Part shown: positions 56,023 to 64,000 of the stretch, one piece after another
Position numbering within the stretch: position 1 is the stretch's first letter
How the letters are laid out: the number at the start of each line of letters is the position of its first letter
From: Brachycybe producta
Taxonomy: Eukaryota > Arthropoda > Diplopoda > Playtdesmida > Andrognathidae
Length of the DNA stretch: 64,000 bases
Reading direction: 5' to 3'
Assembly: GCA_036925085.1 (NCBI GenBank)
Contig: JAUPFP010000019.1
Location: 2,575,001-2,639,000 of the forward strand
The notes under the pieces: generated by a model
What the model was told of the DNA's origin: nothing
Databases searched by the model: none
The model's input: the letters and a program-made list of their open reading frames with translations, nothing else
Translations under genes and position numbers: made by a program

Positions 56023-58624
56023 ATATATTTTGTAACACCCAGCAACAACCCCTGCTCCCGTCAAAACCATAGCCTGGGGGGTAAACAACTCCTATTTGTT
56101 CCTCCCTCCTTTCCCAATTAATATTCTGACGCGGAATGATACACTTAGGTCCATGGTCACTTGGACGTGATTACACCTCGTAGGTGTACACAGGTCCAAG
56201 GTATAAAAAGACCATGTTCCTCTTTGTTCCTCGCCCTTGTCTTTGTTCTAAATTTGTATTACGTTGATTATTCCGTACCACATCATATGCATGAGGACGC
56301 ACCTTTAATGAAACAATTCATCTTTGTATTCTTAGTGTTTCTATACGAAGATGAATAAAAGTGTTACAATAAGAAACTGCGTTGTCTCTATGTTTGGAAA
56401 CTAATAACTTCTCTTCAGAGGCCGGAGACACCATAAGGTAAAGAGTGCATACCGATCCTGATGCAGCTACAACATCTTCTACTGATGGTAAATATCAATA
56501 GGAGGAAATGTATATCAGCGTCAACGGAGAGCAGGATGGCCACCATCCTTCTGCACAGATGTCACCCCCATGCAGGAGGACGATCGCAATTCATCGCCAT
56601 CCAACTCTTTCTGTAGCTCGAATCTTCTCCGTGCGGGCACCGCGCGATGCAGAGAAGCGACGAGTTACAGGAAACATCATCTACAAGTTGGTCAGAAAAG
56701 TCGACGTCAAAAGCTCACAATGTATACATATAATATATACATTTATATAAATATATATTCATACATATATATATATATATATATATATGCCTGTGTATAA
56801 CGCTGTACAAACAAGGACAAAAATGTTTAAGCACGTCGGAATGTGTTTAAATTTAAACGAACCGTTTTTTTCTCAGTTAAATAGTTTTAGTAGCCAAATT
56901 AAACTAGAATTTTTCTCCCGTCATTTATGACAGGTTACCCCACTAGTCTAAAAATAATTATTTTGATTACGGGTATATCAAAAGTCTGGATAAGTGGCAT
57001 TGTGTATTCAATTACGGACATGTGACGCTTCAAAACTAAAAACAACAACATGTAAGTAGTAACATATATTATTTGGCGCCCGGCAGCAAAATTCTTCAGT
57101 GTTGCCCCACATTTAAAAAAAAAAAAATAGAAATTCAGAAGTAAACGAAAAACTGCGTTTTTCAGTTACAGAACCTGGTTAGAGGCTAGAATTCAAACGT
57201 GAAGTCAGCATTTAGCATAGCCTTATGAAGACTGTTTTTTTTTTTTAACCAAAAGTGCATTTTTTTTTCTGGTTGCCTTACCTTGCTTTACTTTTTTTAA
57301 TGTATGAGTTGCACTTACCCGTCTTACCTTTCACCCATTCTATTTTTTTTATCCAAAATAGTTCTTTACCAAGTTTTGTTAGAAGAAATATTCTAATCAT
57401 TGTGACGAGCTAATTTGTATAATTTAAATACAGTATTTGGTATCTCATGAACGTCGTGTGAATGATGAGTCAAATTTTAGATTTAACAGTTGTTCATGTA
57501 ATGGTAGGCCTACTTTTATAAAAGAATCCATAAAACATAGTAATGGTTTGGTGGGAGGTTTGGCTGATATTCTGTAGAATTCTCGTAGAGGTTTGTTTTA
57601 ATGATTATTTGTTACAGATTATAGACGAACAAGTTCTGTGTGTTCATGGTGGTCTTTCTCCAGAAATCAACACATTAGACCAAGTTAGAACGATCGAAAG
57701 GAACAAGGAGATTCCTCATAAAGGAGCGTTTTGTGATATCCTTTTTGTTATTTATTCTTATCCTTTGTATTGTCTAGACGAGCAGCATTTCTCTTGAATA
57801 TTTGTCGGCCAATATTTCTACGAATTGGCCAATTTTGTGTCCCAGTGAGCTGGAATTTGACATATGGCCCACTTCCAGTGTACATTTTAACCTAGTACAT
57901 TTTCATGGATTTGGGTATGTACTAGGTACGAAAAGATTTTCAGTGTTGAATGTTGATCATGAGTGGCTTAGTGGTTAACAGCTGCTTAAGAAACCAGAGG
58001 TTGCAAGTTTGAATCCTGGTGTTAAAATTTTTGTTCTTTTCACATTTGCAATGATTTCAATCACAATACAATTTATTTCAGAATATCTAATGTCCTGTAT
58101 ATCTAGAGTTTTATTAATGATATTCTGTGACATGTTTGAGTCTACCGAATTTTGAAACGTGTTTTTTTTTTCAATTATTTCTATTTTATTTATGTTTAAG
58201 TTCTTAACAATTTGTAAACATCTAGTTTGGTCTGATCCCGAAGATGTAGAAGCTTGGGCCATGAGTCCTCGTGGTGCTGGTTGGCTTTTTGGTGCTAAAG
58301 TAACGCACGAGGCAAGTATTACAAATGTTACAATTTTTTTCTAGCAAACAAGTAATCATTGTGCATTTTTTGCAGTTTATGCATCTGAACAACCTAAAAC
58401 TCATTTGCCGTGCTCATCAGTTAGTGCATGAAGGTTACAAGTATATGTTTGAGGATAAGTTGGTCACTGTTTGGTCGGCTCCGAATTATTGCTATCGTTG
58501 TGGCAACATAGCATCTATTCTATCGTTTTCCGATGTCGATAACCGAACCCCAAAATTGTTTAATGCGGTGCCTGATTCGGAACGTGTCATTCCGCCAAAA
58601 AACACAACACCTTATTTTCTTTAA
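51580..58624 (+). CDS. PPP6C: Serine/threonine-protein phosphatase 6 catalytic subunit
   Basis: A PPP-family metallophosphatase that dephosphorylates serine and threonine and works with SAPS and ankyrin-repeat regulatory subunits in cytosol and nucleus. Exons: 51580-51648, 51953-52114, 52171-52238, 52931-53004, 53065-53144, 57618-57735, 58220-58311 and 58376-58624. They join in frame to 303 codons (human protein about 305). Metal and catalytic motifs are all present: GDIHGQ (exon 2), [10 protein letters not shown] (3), [18 protein letters not shown] (4-5), HGGLSP (6), [11 protein letters not shown] and the C-terminal PYFL tail (8). WRYC and [10 protein letters not shown] favour PP6 over PP4 and PP2A. 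Introns 1-5 are GT-AG; intron 6 has U12-type AT-AC signals; intron 7 uses a GC donor. Intron 5 (4.5 kb) holds several transposons. No break is seen, so it is probably functional. Confidence 0.96.
52262..52885. mobile_element. Long-TIR MITE, family M3 copy 1, PPP6C intron 3
   Basis: The ends TTAGAAGCGCCACGGACGTCAATGGGG and the reverse complement at the right tip (TTAGAAGCTTCACGGACGTCCATGGGG) extend into a longer inverted repeat (GGCGCTGACATTGTTAAC.., TTTTTAAAAATAT.., TTATTCATGA) of over 150 bp. Non-coding; a relative lies in intron 5. Confidence 0.85.
53603..54803. mobile_element. hAT-type non-autonomous transposon, PPP6C intron 5
   Basis: It is flanked by the 8-bp duplication ATCTAGAG (53595-53602 and 54804-54811). 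The ends CAGCAGTCGCCAAC..GTTGGCGACCGTTG, with internal CACGGACCACTAAA-like sequence at both sides, are typical of hAT. Without the solo LTR nested inside (53663-54394) it is about 465 bp and has no transposase. Confidence 0.9.
53663..54394 (-). mobile_element. Solo LTR, family A (732 bp), minus strand
   Basis: On the minus strand it starts TGTGACGACCCAGTTTTGC at 54394 and ends CGGGTCGTTACA at 53663. It is flanked by CGCG (53659-53662) and CGTG (54395-54398), a 4-bp duplication with one CpG-type change. It contains a run of about 20 C at 54237-54256 in place of the usual CCAGG block. Confidence 0.9.
54819..55118. repeat. Large imperfect palindrome, PPP6C intron 5
   Basis: Arms of about 135 nt: GAGCAAATCTCCCCTATT..AAGTGTTAGAAAGAAACGAA..GGGAAAACACTTGTTTCTTTT..AAGTAAATTACGTTAGGTT, mirrored from about 54985 to 55118 around a loop near 54955-54985. 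Fold-back or MITE-like; no protein. Confidence 0.85.
55457..55975. mobile_element. Long-TIR MITE, family M3 copy 2, PPP6C intron 5
   Basis: Same family as 52262-52885: GGCGCTCACATTGTTAACACTATTACCATTTTC, GTATGTCATGAATAAGAAAACA, CCGTTGGGTCG, CAAGTTGTGTACATGG and GATGTTAGCGCCCC are shared. Terminal parts are degraded. Confidence 0.8.
55986..56018. repeat. (TA)n microsatellite
   Basis: Uninterrupted TA run directly before LTR family D. A second TA run is at 56766-56788. Confidence 0.95.
56031..56725 (+). mobile_element. LTR family D, plus strand (3' end ragged)
   Basis: It starts TGTAACACCCAGCAACAACC and includes CATAGCCTGGGGGGTAAACAACTC, a GGTGTACACAGGTCCAAGGTATAAAAAGACCATG block (probable TATA region), GAATAAAAGTGTTACAATAAGAA, CAGAGGCCGGAG and ACGTCAAAAGCTCACA. 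All of these occur in the complete copy at 59363-60209. The last about 130 bp of the LTR are missing. Confidence 0.85.
56726..57600. other. Remainder of PPP6C intron 5
   Basis: TA repeat, then a copy of the dispersed repeat (56795-56880: GCTGTACAAACAAGGACAAAAATGTTTAAGCACGTCGG) and its neighbour (56880-56955: AGTTTTAGTAGCCAAATTAAACTAG..GACAGGTTACCCCACTAG), which also occurs at 36225-36300. No gene. Confidence 0.65.
57736..58219 (+). other. U12-type AT-AC intron of PPP6C
   Basis: The donor after GGAGCGTTTTGTG reads ATATCCTTTTT, the U12 AT-AC consensus. The acceptor is TTTGTAAAC, ending in AC at 58219. TTCTTAAC at 58201-58208, 11 bases upstream of the intron end, matches the U12 branch-site consensus. 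Only these borders keep the reading frame (…HKGAFC / D / LVWSDPEDV…). The intron holds a tRNA-like sequence. Confidence 0.85.
57959..58022 (+). tRNA. tRNA-like relic in PPP6C intron 6
   Basis: It has an A-box-like GTGGCTTAGTGGTTAAC and B-box-like AGTTTGAATCC (a CpG-decayed GGTTCGAATCC) at tRNA spacing, and CTGCTTAAGAAACCAG that could have been an anticodon arm. The stems are too damaged for a working tRNA; it may be a SINE head. Confidence 0.4.
58312..58375 (+). other. GC-AG intron of PPP6C
   Basis: The donor GAG/GCAAGT is the standard strong context for GC introns, and the acceptor is TTTTTTGCAG. Length 64 bases. The frame is kept only with this border (…KVTHE / FMHLNN…). Confidence 0.85.
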
Positions 58625-58730
58625 CTTCATGTCTTAAATATCTCGTGACATTTATATATTTAAAAATATGCTTATGATTTCAAAATGAGGTTTTGAGTAT
58701 TATTTCGATCTTAACCATTTTTGTGTGTTC

Positions 58731-58736
58731 AATAAA
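58731..58736 (+). terminator. PPP6C poly(A) signal
   Basis: AATAAA lies 107 bases after the stop codon, followed by a GT/T-rich stretch. Confidence 0.75.
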
Positions 58737-58739
58737 TAA

Positions 58740-59362
58740 GTCTAAACCAGTTGTCATATACATGTATTTTTCTGTTATTAGTTCACTTTTTGAACTTTTG
58801 GACTGAACTGTAGGAAGTTACAACCTATGACCATAACTTTTGAGCTCCATATGGGGGCATTTGACACCCATGCCACACACCTGCTGTAACTTTAAACCAC
58901 ATTTCTGTTTGTCAGTGGTGTTTCTTATATGTCCACAACCTTTGACCTGTCTGTAGATGAAGGTGATAATCTTGGCTGGCCAAGATTTCCTTTATAAGAG
59001 GTGTCTTCTACTGTCCAGCGAGCATTTTTGTTGAGTTCTGAGGGAATAAGTTTTTACATTTACTGGTTCCTCAAGTGGTAATACATGGGTGATATACTAT
59101 TGTCAAAAGGAAACTTTTTATATGTTGAGACTATAATTTTAAACTTTTTTGGGACACCCTAACATTCCTCAACTCAACATAGTGATTATGGTATTACACA
59201 AATGTGCATGTTGGATGTTCACAGCTTTTAAGTGAAATTTTTAAGTTTTTAGTATCAATCTGAATATAACAAGTTATAAAAAGAGCACATTGCAAATAAT
59301 GTCTGTTTAGCATTGTGCCTAATGGCCTCTATGCATGTTGCTTATGAAAATGTCATTCAGTT
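58740..59362. other. Between PPP6C and the right-hand LTR element
   Basis: No gene. No clear repeat. Confidence 0.5.
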
Positions 59363-60209
59363 TGTAACGACCCGGAATTTGTTTCTATGGGTGGCATAAG
59401 TGGCACATGAATGATCCTCACCTCCCCTTTTTAGCCTGCAGCTATTAGATCTGTTAACAATGTAATGAATGTTATACTTCACTGTATGGGTCATACAGTG
59501 AAGTTTCATTCATTACAGTGTTGTGTGAGCTTTTGACATCAACCAATATTTTATTACCAACCTTTAGATGACATTTTCTACTTTTCGTTTCTTCTCTGAG
59601 CAGTATGACACCTGCACAGAGAAGATCCGAGCTGTAGAGAGAGCTGGATGGAGATAGATTGTAGTCACTCTTCTGCATGGGGGTGAAATCGATGCAGGAG
59701 AGTGGCGGCCATCTCTCTCTCTTCCGGTTGATGCTGATATACATCTTCTCCATCGGTATTCCGACTAGAGAAGATGTTGTAGCTGCTGAGAATCGTATAG
59801 CTCCTGCCCTATGAAACCTCCGGCCTCTGAAGAGAAGTTATTTACATAAACATAGAGACAACGCTACTTCTTATTACAACACTTTTATTCATTCCTTGTA
59901 AGAAGTACAGATACAAGGGTGAATAGTAATATACTAACTGGAAATCCTCAGGCCCATGATTTGGAATGTATCGCAAAAACAGGCAAAGGAAAGAACTTAG
60001 GAACAAAGAGGAACATGGTCCTTTTATACCTTGGACCTGTGTACACCTGCGAGGTGTAACCAGGTCCAAGTGACCATGGTCCTTTATGTATCAATCCGCC
60101 ACTTGGGCATGAGTCAGAAAGGTGAGTCAGAGAGGAGGGAGGGACGGTTGAGAGTTGTTTACCCCCCAGGCTATGGTTTTGGCGGGATCACGATTTACAG
60201 GGTGTTACA
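59363..60209 (-). mobile_element. 3' LTR, family D (847 bp), minus strand
   Basis: On the minus strand it starts TGTAACACCCTGTAAATCG at 60209 and ends CCGGGTCGTTACA at 59363. It is preceded by a polypurine-like CAAAGTTGGAGGGTA (60210-60224). It contains the GGTATAAAAGGACCATG block (probable TATA box), AATAAAAGTGTTG and, at 59461-59517, a hairpin with arms TGTAATGAATG..ACTTCACTGTATG. The partner 5' LTR is beyond 64000. Confidence 0.88.
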
Positions 60210-60612
60210 TACCCTCCAACTTTGCTTGGAGTACGTCCTCGTACTCCAGCCAAGGGTGGAAGGTTTTCAAGTTACGCAGCGGGGAGACATGGGTGGCTGA
60301 GGACTTACCGTGTACAGAGGTGGTTATGGAAAGGCACTGGCACCGAAGTGTCAGCGCCCTTAAAAATTGGAAAAGGCTGAAAACATAAAACAAAGATAAT
60401 TAATGCTCGCTGAGTGGCGAGCCGCTATTGAAATCTAAAAAGAAAAGAACAGTTGCAACGTATTTTATTTTTTTATAAATTTTTCGATAATGCCACTCGG
60501 ATGGGTGGCAACCACATGAGTACATGTGGCGCGCAGCTATCCCTGCTGCGGAGGGTGGGGAGGATCCTGGGTCCATGAACCGTACGGGGGGGTAATCCCG
60601 CCGGACCTGGCC
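60210..60612 (-). mobile_element. 3' untranslated region and polypurine tract of the family-D element
   Basis: Between the ORF stop and the 3' LTR there are about 400 bases without a gene. GGAGTACGAGGACGTACTCC (an inverted repeat) and AAAGTTGGAGGGTA adjoin the LTR. The equivalent sequence precedes the LTR at 28645. Confidence 0.7.
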
Positions 60613-62790
60613 TCATCGGTAGCTGGATGCGGCAGACAGCCATTGTCCCTGGTCGTCAGGTAGATCCCGGTGGAAGATATTGAAGATGTCCCGGTCCCCG
60701 ATAATCTTACGGGAGGACCGCTTGTTGTACAGTGTAGCCCAAGCGGCGTCCCATAAGACGGCGATTCGGTAACGAGGATCCGGTTCCGGAATGTAGTGAC
60801 GACTGGTACGGAACGTCTGTCCAGCTGGCAGTCTAAAGACGGAGTTGACGAAAGCTCCCAAAAGGGCTTCCGTGGCTTCATCGATGGCATCTCCGGCGAA
60901 ACTGGTGGTTTCAACAATCCGTCTTCTTGGGAAGACGATGGTGATGAGGACACTTGTTAGGCGGGAGAGTCCCACGACATATCGCTCCCGGGGAGGGAGG
61001 TCCAGACGGGGAAACCCTTCCTCCAAAGAGAAGTGTCCTACGTAAAGGGTGTTGGCAGAGCGCACTTCGCGCTGCCAAGTGACCCACCGATTGTTGAGCA
61101 ACCTCTCGCCGGAGGTGGCTGCACGGAACGGATGATCCAGCGGTAACCGCCCCAGAGTAGCCCCGGCATGGGGTACAGTGGGCGGTGCGGCTGGTCGGGC
61201 TGGTGTTGGAGCCGCAGGTTCCAAAGAAACTGATGCGCCCGTGATAGGCCTGGCATGGCGCAAGGCGGACCGGGCCATATCGTGGGCCCGCTGACGTAGT
61301 CGCTTCGATGCCGACTTCCTGCTCAGCGCCTCCAGTGGCTTGGCACTTCCTGGTGCACGGCCCAGTGCTTCCATGGGGTCACCTCCCTGTCGCATGACGT
61401 CTTGCAGAAGGTTTGTGATGGCCTTCTGTTTTTTCAAGAACGCGGCACGCTCGGCGGAAGGTGGCGGCATCAAAGGTGTAGGCGTAGGTTGTCCAGAAGG
61501 GCGGCCCGGAGGTGGCGGAGGAGGAGAGCGATGCAGGACCCGAGTAGGAGGGCCCCGAGTTTCGTAGCGATGGTCGCGGTCCAGTTGGACTCGGTGATCC
61601 TGTAGGTCTTGCCTGACCCTTGGGTCGAAGTTATTACGCGGCGGAGGGCCGCGTCCAGAGGAACCACGTTGTTCCTGCTGACTTCTTCCGTCGGGTCGGC
61701 GTCGGGGTGAAAGATGGGAACCACGTGGCGAAGAGCGACGTGGTTGTGGCCGTTGAAGAGAGTCTCGAGAAGAGTGGTGGCCCCTGTAGGACTGTTGAGG
61801 CTCCTTGGGGCGAGCCCCAGTGGGAACCTGAACACGAACAGGTTGGGGAACCACCACTATGGAAGGTAGCTTTGGAGTCGGAGTTGGTGTGGCGGCCTCG
61901 CTGCGTGGAGGCGTGGCACATCGGGAGGTTGGTGGTGACGATAATGGTGTATGAGGAGGAGGCGGCGGAGTGATTGACGGCACCGGTGAGCAGTGTTGGA
62001 AAGGCTCTGGTGGCGTTATGGGTGGAGAAGGAGATGTGGAGAGGCCAGTTGTCAGGGTTGCTGGCGAGTCGGAGGATGGAGATGATGACGTAGCTGACGT
62101 CGTAACTCGGGCGGTTTCTTGGAGTCGGGCCTCGATTCGCAGGAGCTCCTCCTTCGGGAGTTGCGCCGTACACGGTAAGCCCAGCTCGACAAGGCGGGCG
62201 CAAACCGCACGGAGGTACGCCAGATTGTCCTCCCCTTCCTTCTTATCTCTGGCTGCCCGACGAAGAGCAGCCTCCCTCTGCAGCTCCAAGTGGAGGTCTT
62301 CGAGGGGGGAGGGCACAGATCCACCTCCCCCACGCTTCCCTCTTGCTTCAGCTCCACCCGGAATGGGTTGACCAGGCGCGATGCTATCGCGGAACGCCTG
62401 GTTAACCCCCCATGCCATGAGGTTGATATCGATGCGGTCTTCCCGCTCCTCCCAGTAGTGTTTTGATGTCGTGACGTCGAAGGGGACGATGCTGCTTGGA
62501 GCAGCAGGCTTCCCTTCGCGCCCGACATTGGCAGGTCGCTTGAAGCTTGCTTTTAGGCGCTTCTCCCCACGCCGGTGAAAATTCTCCGGTTCGGAGGAGG
62601 TGCGGCGCCTATCTATTATGTTTGGCGACTCTCTTCTTGTTGTGGGCGCACTGGCGGCGCCCGCCTTTTGTAGCTGGCAGGTAGATTGAGAGAGGGGTTC
62701 AGCGGTCCCCGCCGTTCCACTCTCCGTCTCATCTTCACTAGAAGAGGCAGACATCATTCTGCCTCCTCTCCATGAGCCTCTACCTGGCAT
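60613..62790 (-). CDS. 725-aa ORF of unknown function in a family-D LTR element
   Basis: Intact on the minus strand from ATG 62790 to a stop at 60613; a second ATG is at 62757. Residues 13-30 are acidic/serine rich, and 68-90 basic. 160-228 are charged and probably coiled-coil (ELQREAALRRAARDKKEGE, ELGLPCTAQLPKEELLRIEA). 230-330 are Pro/Ser/Thr rich. 340-430 are Arg-rich with poly-Pro. 445-515 are another helical stretch (AFLKKQKAITNLLQDVM, KRLRQRAHDMARSALRHA). 565-720 form a compact domain with EEGFPRLDLPPRERYVVGL, ITIVFPRRRIVE, FRTSRHYIPEPDPRYRIAVLWDAAW and IFNIFHRDLPDDQGQW. I recognise no gag, zinc knuckle, protease, RT, integrase or envelope feature, and no signal peptide or membrane span. 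It lies 400 bases before a 3' LTR. A decayed homologue is at 25867-27660. High GC compared with its surroundings. Confidence 0.8.
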   Translation of the reverse strand: MPGRGSWRGGRMMSASSSEDETESGTAGTAEPLSQSTCQLQKAGAASAPTTRRESPNIIDRRRTSSEPENFHRRGEKRLKASFKRPANVGREGKPAAPSSIVPFDVTTSKHYWEEREDRIDINLMAWGVNQAFRDSIAPGQPIPGGAEARGKRGGGGSVPSPLEDLHLELQREAALRRAARDKKEGEDNLAYLRAVCARLVELGLPCTAQLPKEELLRIEARLQETARVTTSATSSSPSSDSPATLTTGLSTSPSPPITPPEPFQHCSPVPSITPPPPPHTPLSSPPTSRCATPPRSEAATPTPTPKLPSIVVVPQPVRVQVPTGARPKEPQQSYRGHHSSRDSLQRPQPRRSSPRGSHLSPRRRPDGRSQQEQRGSSGRGPPPRNNFDPRVRQDLQDHRVQLDRDHRYETRGPPTRVLHRSPPPPPPGRPSGQPTPTPLMPPPSAERAAFLKKQKAITNLLQDVMRQGGDPMEALGRAPGSAKPLEALSRKSASKRLRQRAHDMARSALRHARPITGASVSLEPAAPTPARPAAPPTVPHAGATLGRLPLDHPFRAATSGERLLNNRWVTWQREVRSANTLYVGHFSLEEGFPRLDLPPRERYVVGLSRLTSVLITIVFPRRRIVETTSFAGDAIDEATEALLGAFVNSVFRLPAGQTFRTSRHYIPEPDPRYRIAVLWDAAWATLYNKRSSRKIIGDRDIFNIFHRDLPDDQGQWLSAASSYR

Positions 62791-64000
62791 ATTTTCTTAA
62801 GAGTTTAAAAGTTCTTACTTTTTCAAAAGTCCCGCTGCTGGTGGTTACTTCCAAATAATAACAGAAATCGGTCCCCGATCACTCTGTTATTATTTCAAGA
62901 GGTCCAAAGAGTTCTGAAGGCCTGATGCACTGCACGTGAGTTCAAAGGCTTGAAGGTGGTACTCAAGCTTTGGATTGACAACCAAACTGGAGAAGTTCGA
63001 AATTAAAATTTGGAACTTGGCATAGAAGTAGATTGAAGATTTGATGATTGAAGAAGATCGAGCATAAAGAGATGAACAAAAACGAGTGCTTCTTTGAAGA
63101 GAGCAAATCGAGTGGTAATTGACCAAGTTTGGTCACTTTTCTTATTTAATTTTAAAAGTTAGAAGGGCCGGCCCCTTTTAGAATAAGACACCTTACTCTA
63201 ATTGGTTTCTTCACTACTTTATTTATTGGGGGTGGGGGTTGTCCCACCGACATTAGATGTGAGAGGTGTTGATCTAATTCTTATCAGAGTCGGTCCTGTT
63301 TATTATTTTTAGATAAACAAAAGGACTAAGGAATCTCGAGGGAGAAGGGCCGTTATTTTATTTCACACCGAGGTGTGAAGTTGCCCATTAACTTTCTCCC
63401 CTTCTTTTCCTTAATGCCTTTTTTTGGAAAGAATAGGTCAGCAAGGTTACTAATGTACCTTGCTGTTTGTTATTATTTTTAGGGGGGAGTGGGGCAGGAG
63501 TTGGTGTCCCACAATTCGATCTTAATTGAGAGGGTGACAGGTTCTTCAATTTTATTTTTTAATTGAAGGTGTCCGCTCTCACAAAATCTTCAAAACTGAT
63601 TTTCTTCCTTTTTTTTTATTTGTTTATGGCCAGCAGTTTTTGTTGTTTGTTTTTTTTTCTTTGAAGTCCCAGTGCATTGGTCTGGCCCCCAGAGCAATTG
63701 TCTCTTTGAAGTTTCTATCCTTCTACTGTCAACAGCATGGTCAATGACGTCCGTCCACAATAAAGGGGAGCACGGTGTTTTTCTTTTTGCTGACCCTTTT
63801 ATGGCTCTTGATTTTTCTTCTGAACGTCCTTGACTAGCCTTCGGCGTTTTTCCCAGGTGTACCACGTGGTTGACAGTTGTGTGTGAAGGCCACGTGGTTC
63901 CGGTGTAGTTTATTGCATGTTTGAAATGGGTGCCAATATGTAAATATTGGTGGCCATTTTGAAAAGTTTAGAAGTGTTTCAAAAATTAAAGTTGTGTGAA
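62791..64000 (-). mobile_element. Upstream part of the family-D element, no gene recognised
   Basis: Sequence 5' of the 725-aa ORF on the minus strand. No pol motif is visible in any frame. The 91-codon frame at 63590-63865 is Lys-rich and unassigned. The element's 5' LTR, and pol if it has one, would lie to the right of the window. Confidence 0.45.

Noticed and set aside
60845..62371. Plus-strand and alternative minus-strand frames over the 725-aa ORF (for example 61970-62371, 61634-62203)
   Set aside because: They are shadows in GC-rich coding DNA; only the 725-codon frame has a homologue at 25867-27660.

Overview
This window looks like nuclear DNA of an invertebrate metazoan with a large, repeat-rich genome. 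Two conserved housekeeping genes are present as spliced genes on the + strand. One is 6-phosphogluconolactonase (PGLS, four recognisable exons between 9776 and 15600, 5' exon(s) not found). The other is the catalytic subunit of protein phosphatase 6 (PPP6C, eight exons, 51580-58624, a complete 303-codon frame). The phylum cannot be fixed from the sequence. Gypsy, CR1/Jockey and RTE retrotransposons, a THAP9/P-type transposase, a mariner, hAT-type and TTAA-type non-autonomous transposons all argue for an animal and against a bacterium, fungus or plant. PPP6C carries an apparent U12-type AT-AC intron followed directly by a GC-AG intron.

Nearly everything else is mobile DNA, much of it nested. 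Region by region: 1-1983 is the 5' end of a minus-strand LTR retrotransposon (family A, continuing off the left edge) abutting a long-TIR fold-back element (1984-3060). 4.3-7.1 kb holds a dispersed repeat with a minisatellite, a TTAA-flanked MITE and another MITE. 7.5-9.4 kb holds a solo LTR (family B) and pieces of RTE and CR1-like LINEs. 9.8-15.6 kb is PGLS, whose 5.1 kb first visible intron contains a decayed THAP9/P-element transposase on the minus strand, two TTAA MITEs and a near-perfect 92-bp palindrome. 16.4-30.9 kb holds a solo LTR and a very long decayed Gypsy element (5' LTR 17525; gag, protease, RT, RNase H, integrase; a third coding region at 25.9-27.7 kb; 3' LTR from 28645). Its 3' LTR is split by a CR1-like LINE, which is itself split by a solo family-A LTR. 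31-38.9 kb has palindromic CCCTAAA/TTTAGGG-type minisatellites, a short mariner derivative and two solo LTRs (family C). 38.9-45.5 kb has two further decayed Gypsy pol genes and a LINE 3' end. 45.5-49.8 kb is a gag-only family-A LTR element whose 5' LTR contains an 833-bp MITE. 50-58.7 kb is PPP6C with many MITEs and LTRs in its introns. 59.4-64 kb is the 3' part of another LTR element on the minus strand, which carries a single intact 725-codon ORF of unknown function.

The most interesting item is that 725-aa ORF. It sits directly upstream of a 3' LTR, has no recognisable gag, pol or envelope features, and has a decayed homologue in the corresponding position (between pol and 3' LTR) of the Gypsy element at 17.5-30.9 kb. 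It may be an unassigned third protein of one Gypsy lineage. All coding regions of the other retroelements are broken by stops and frameshifts. No CRISPR, rRNA gene or intact tRNA gene was seen.
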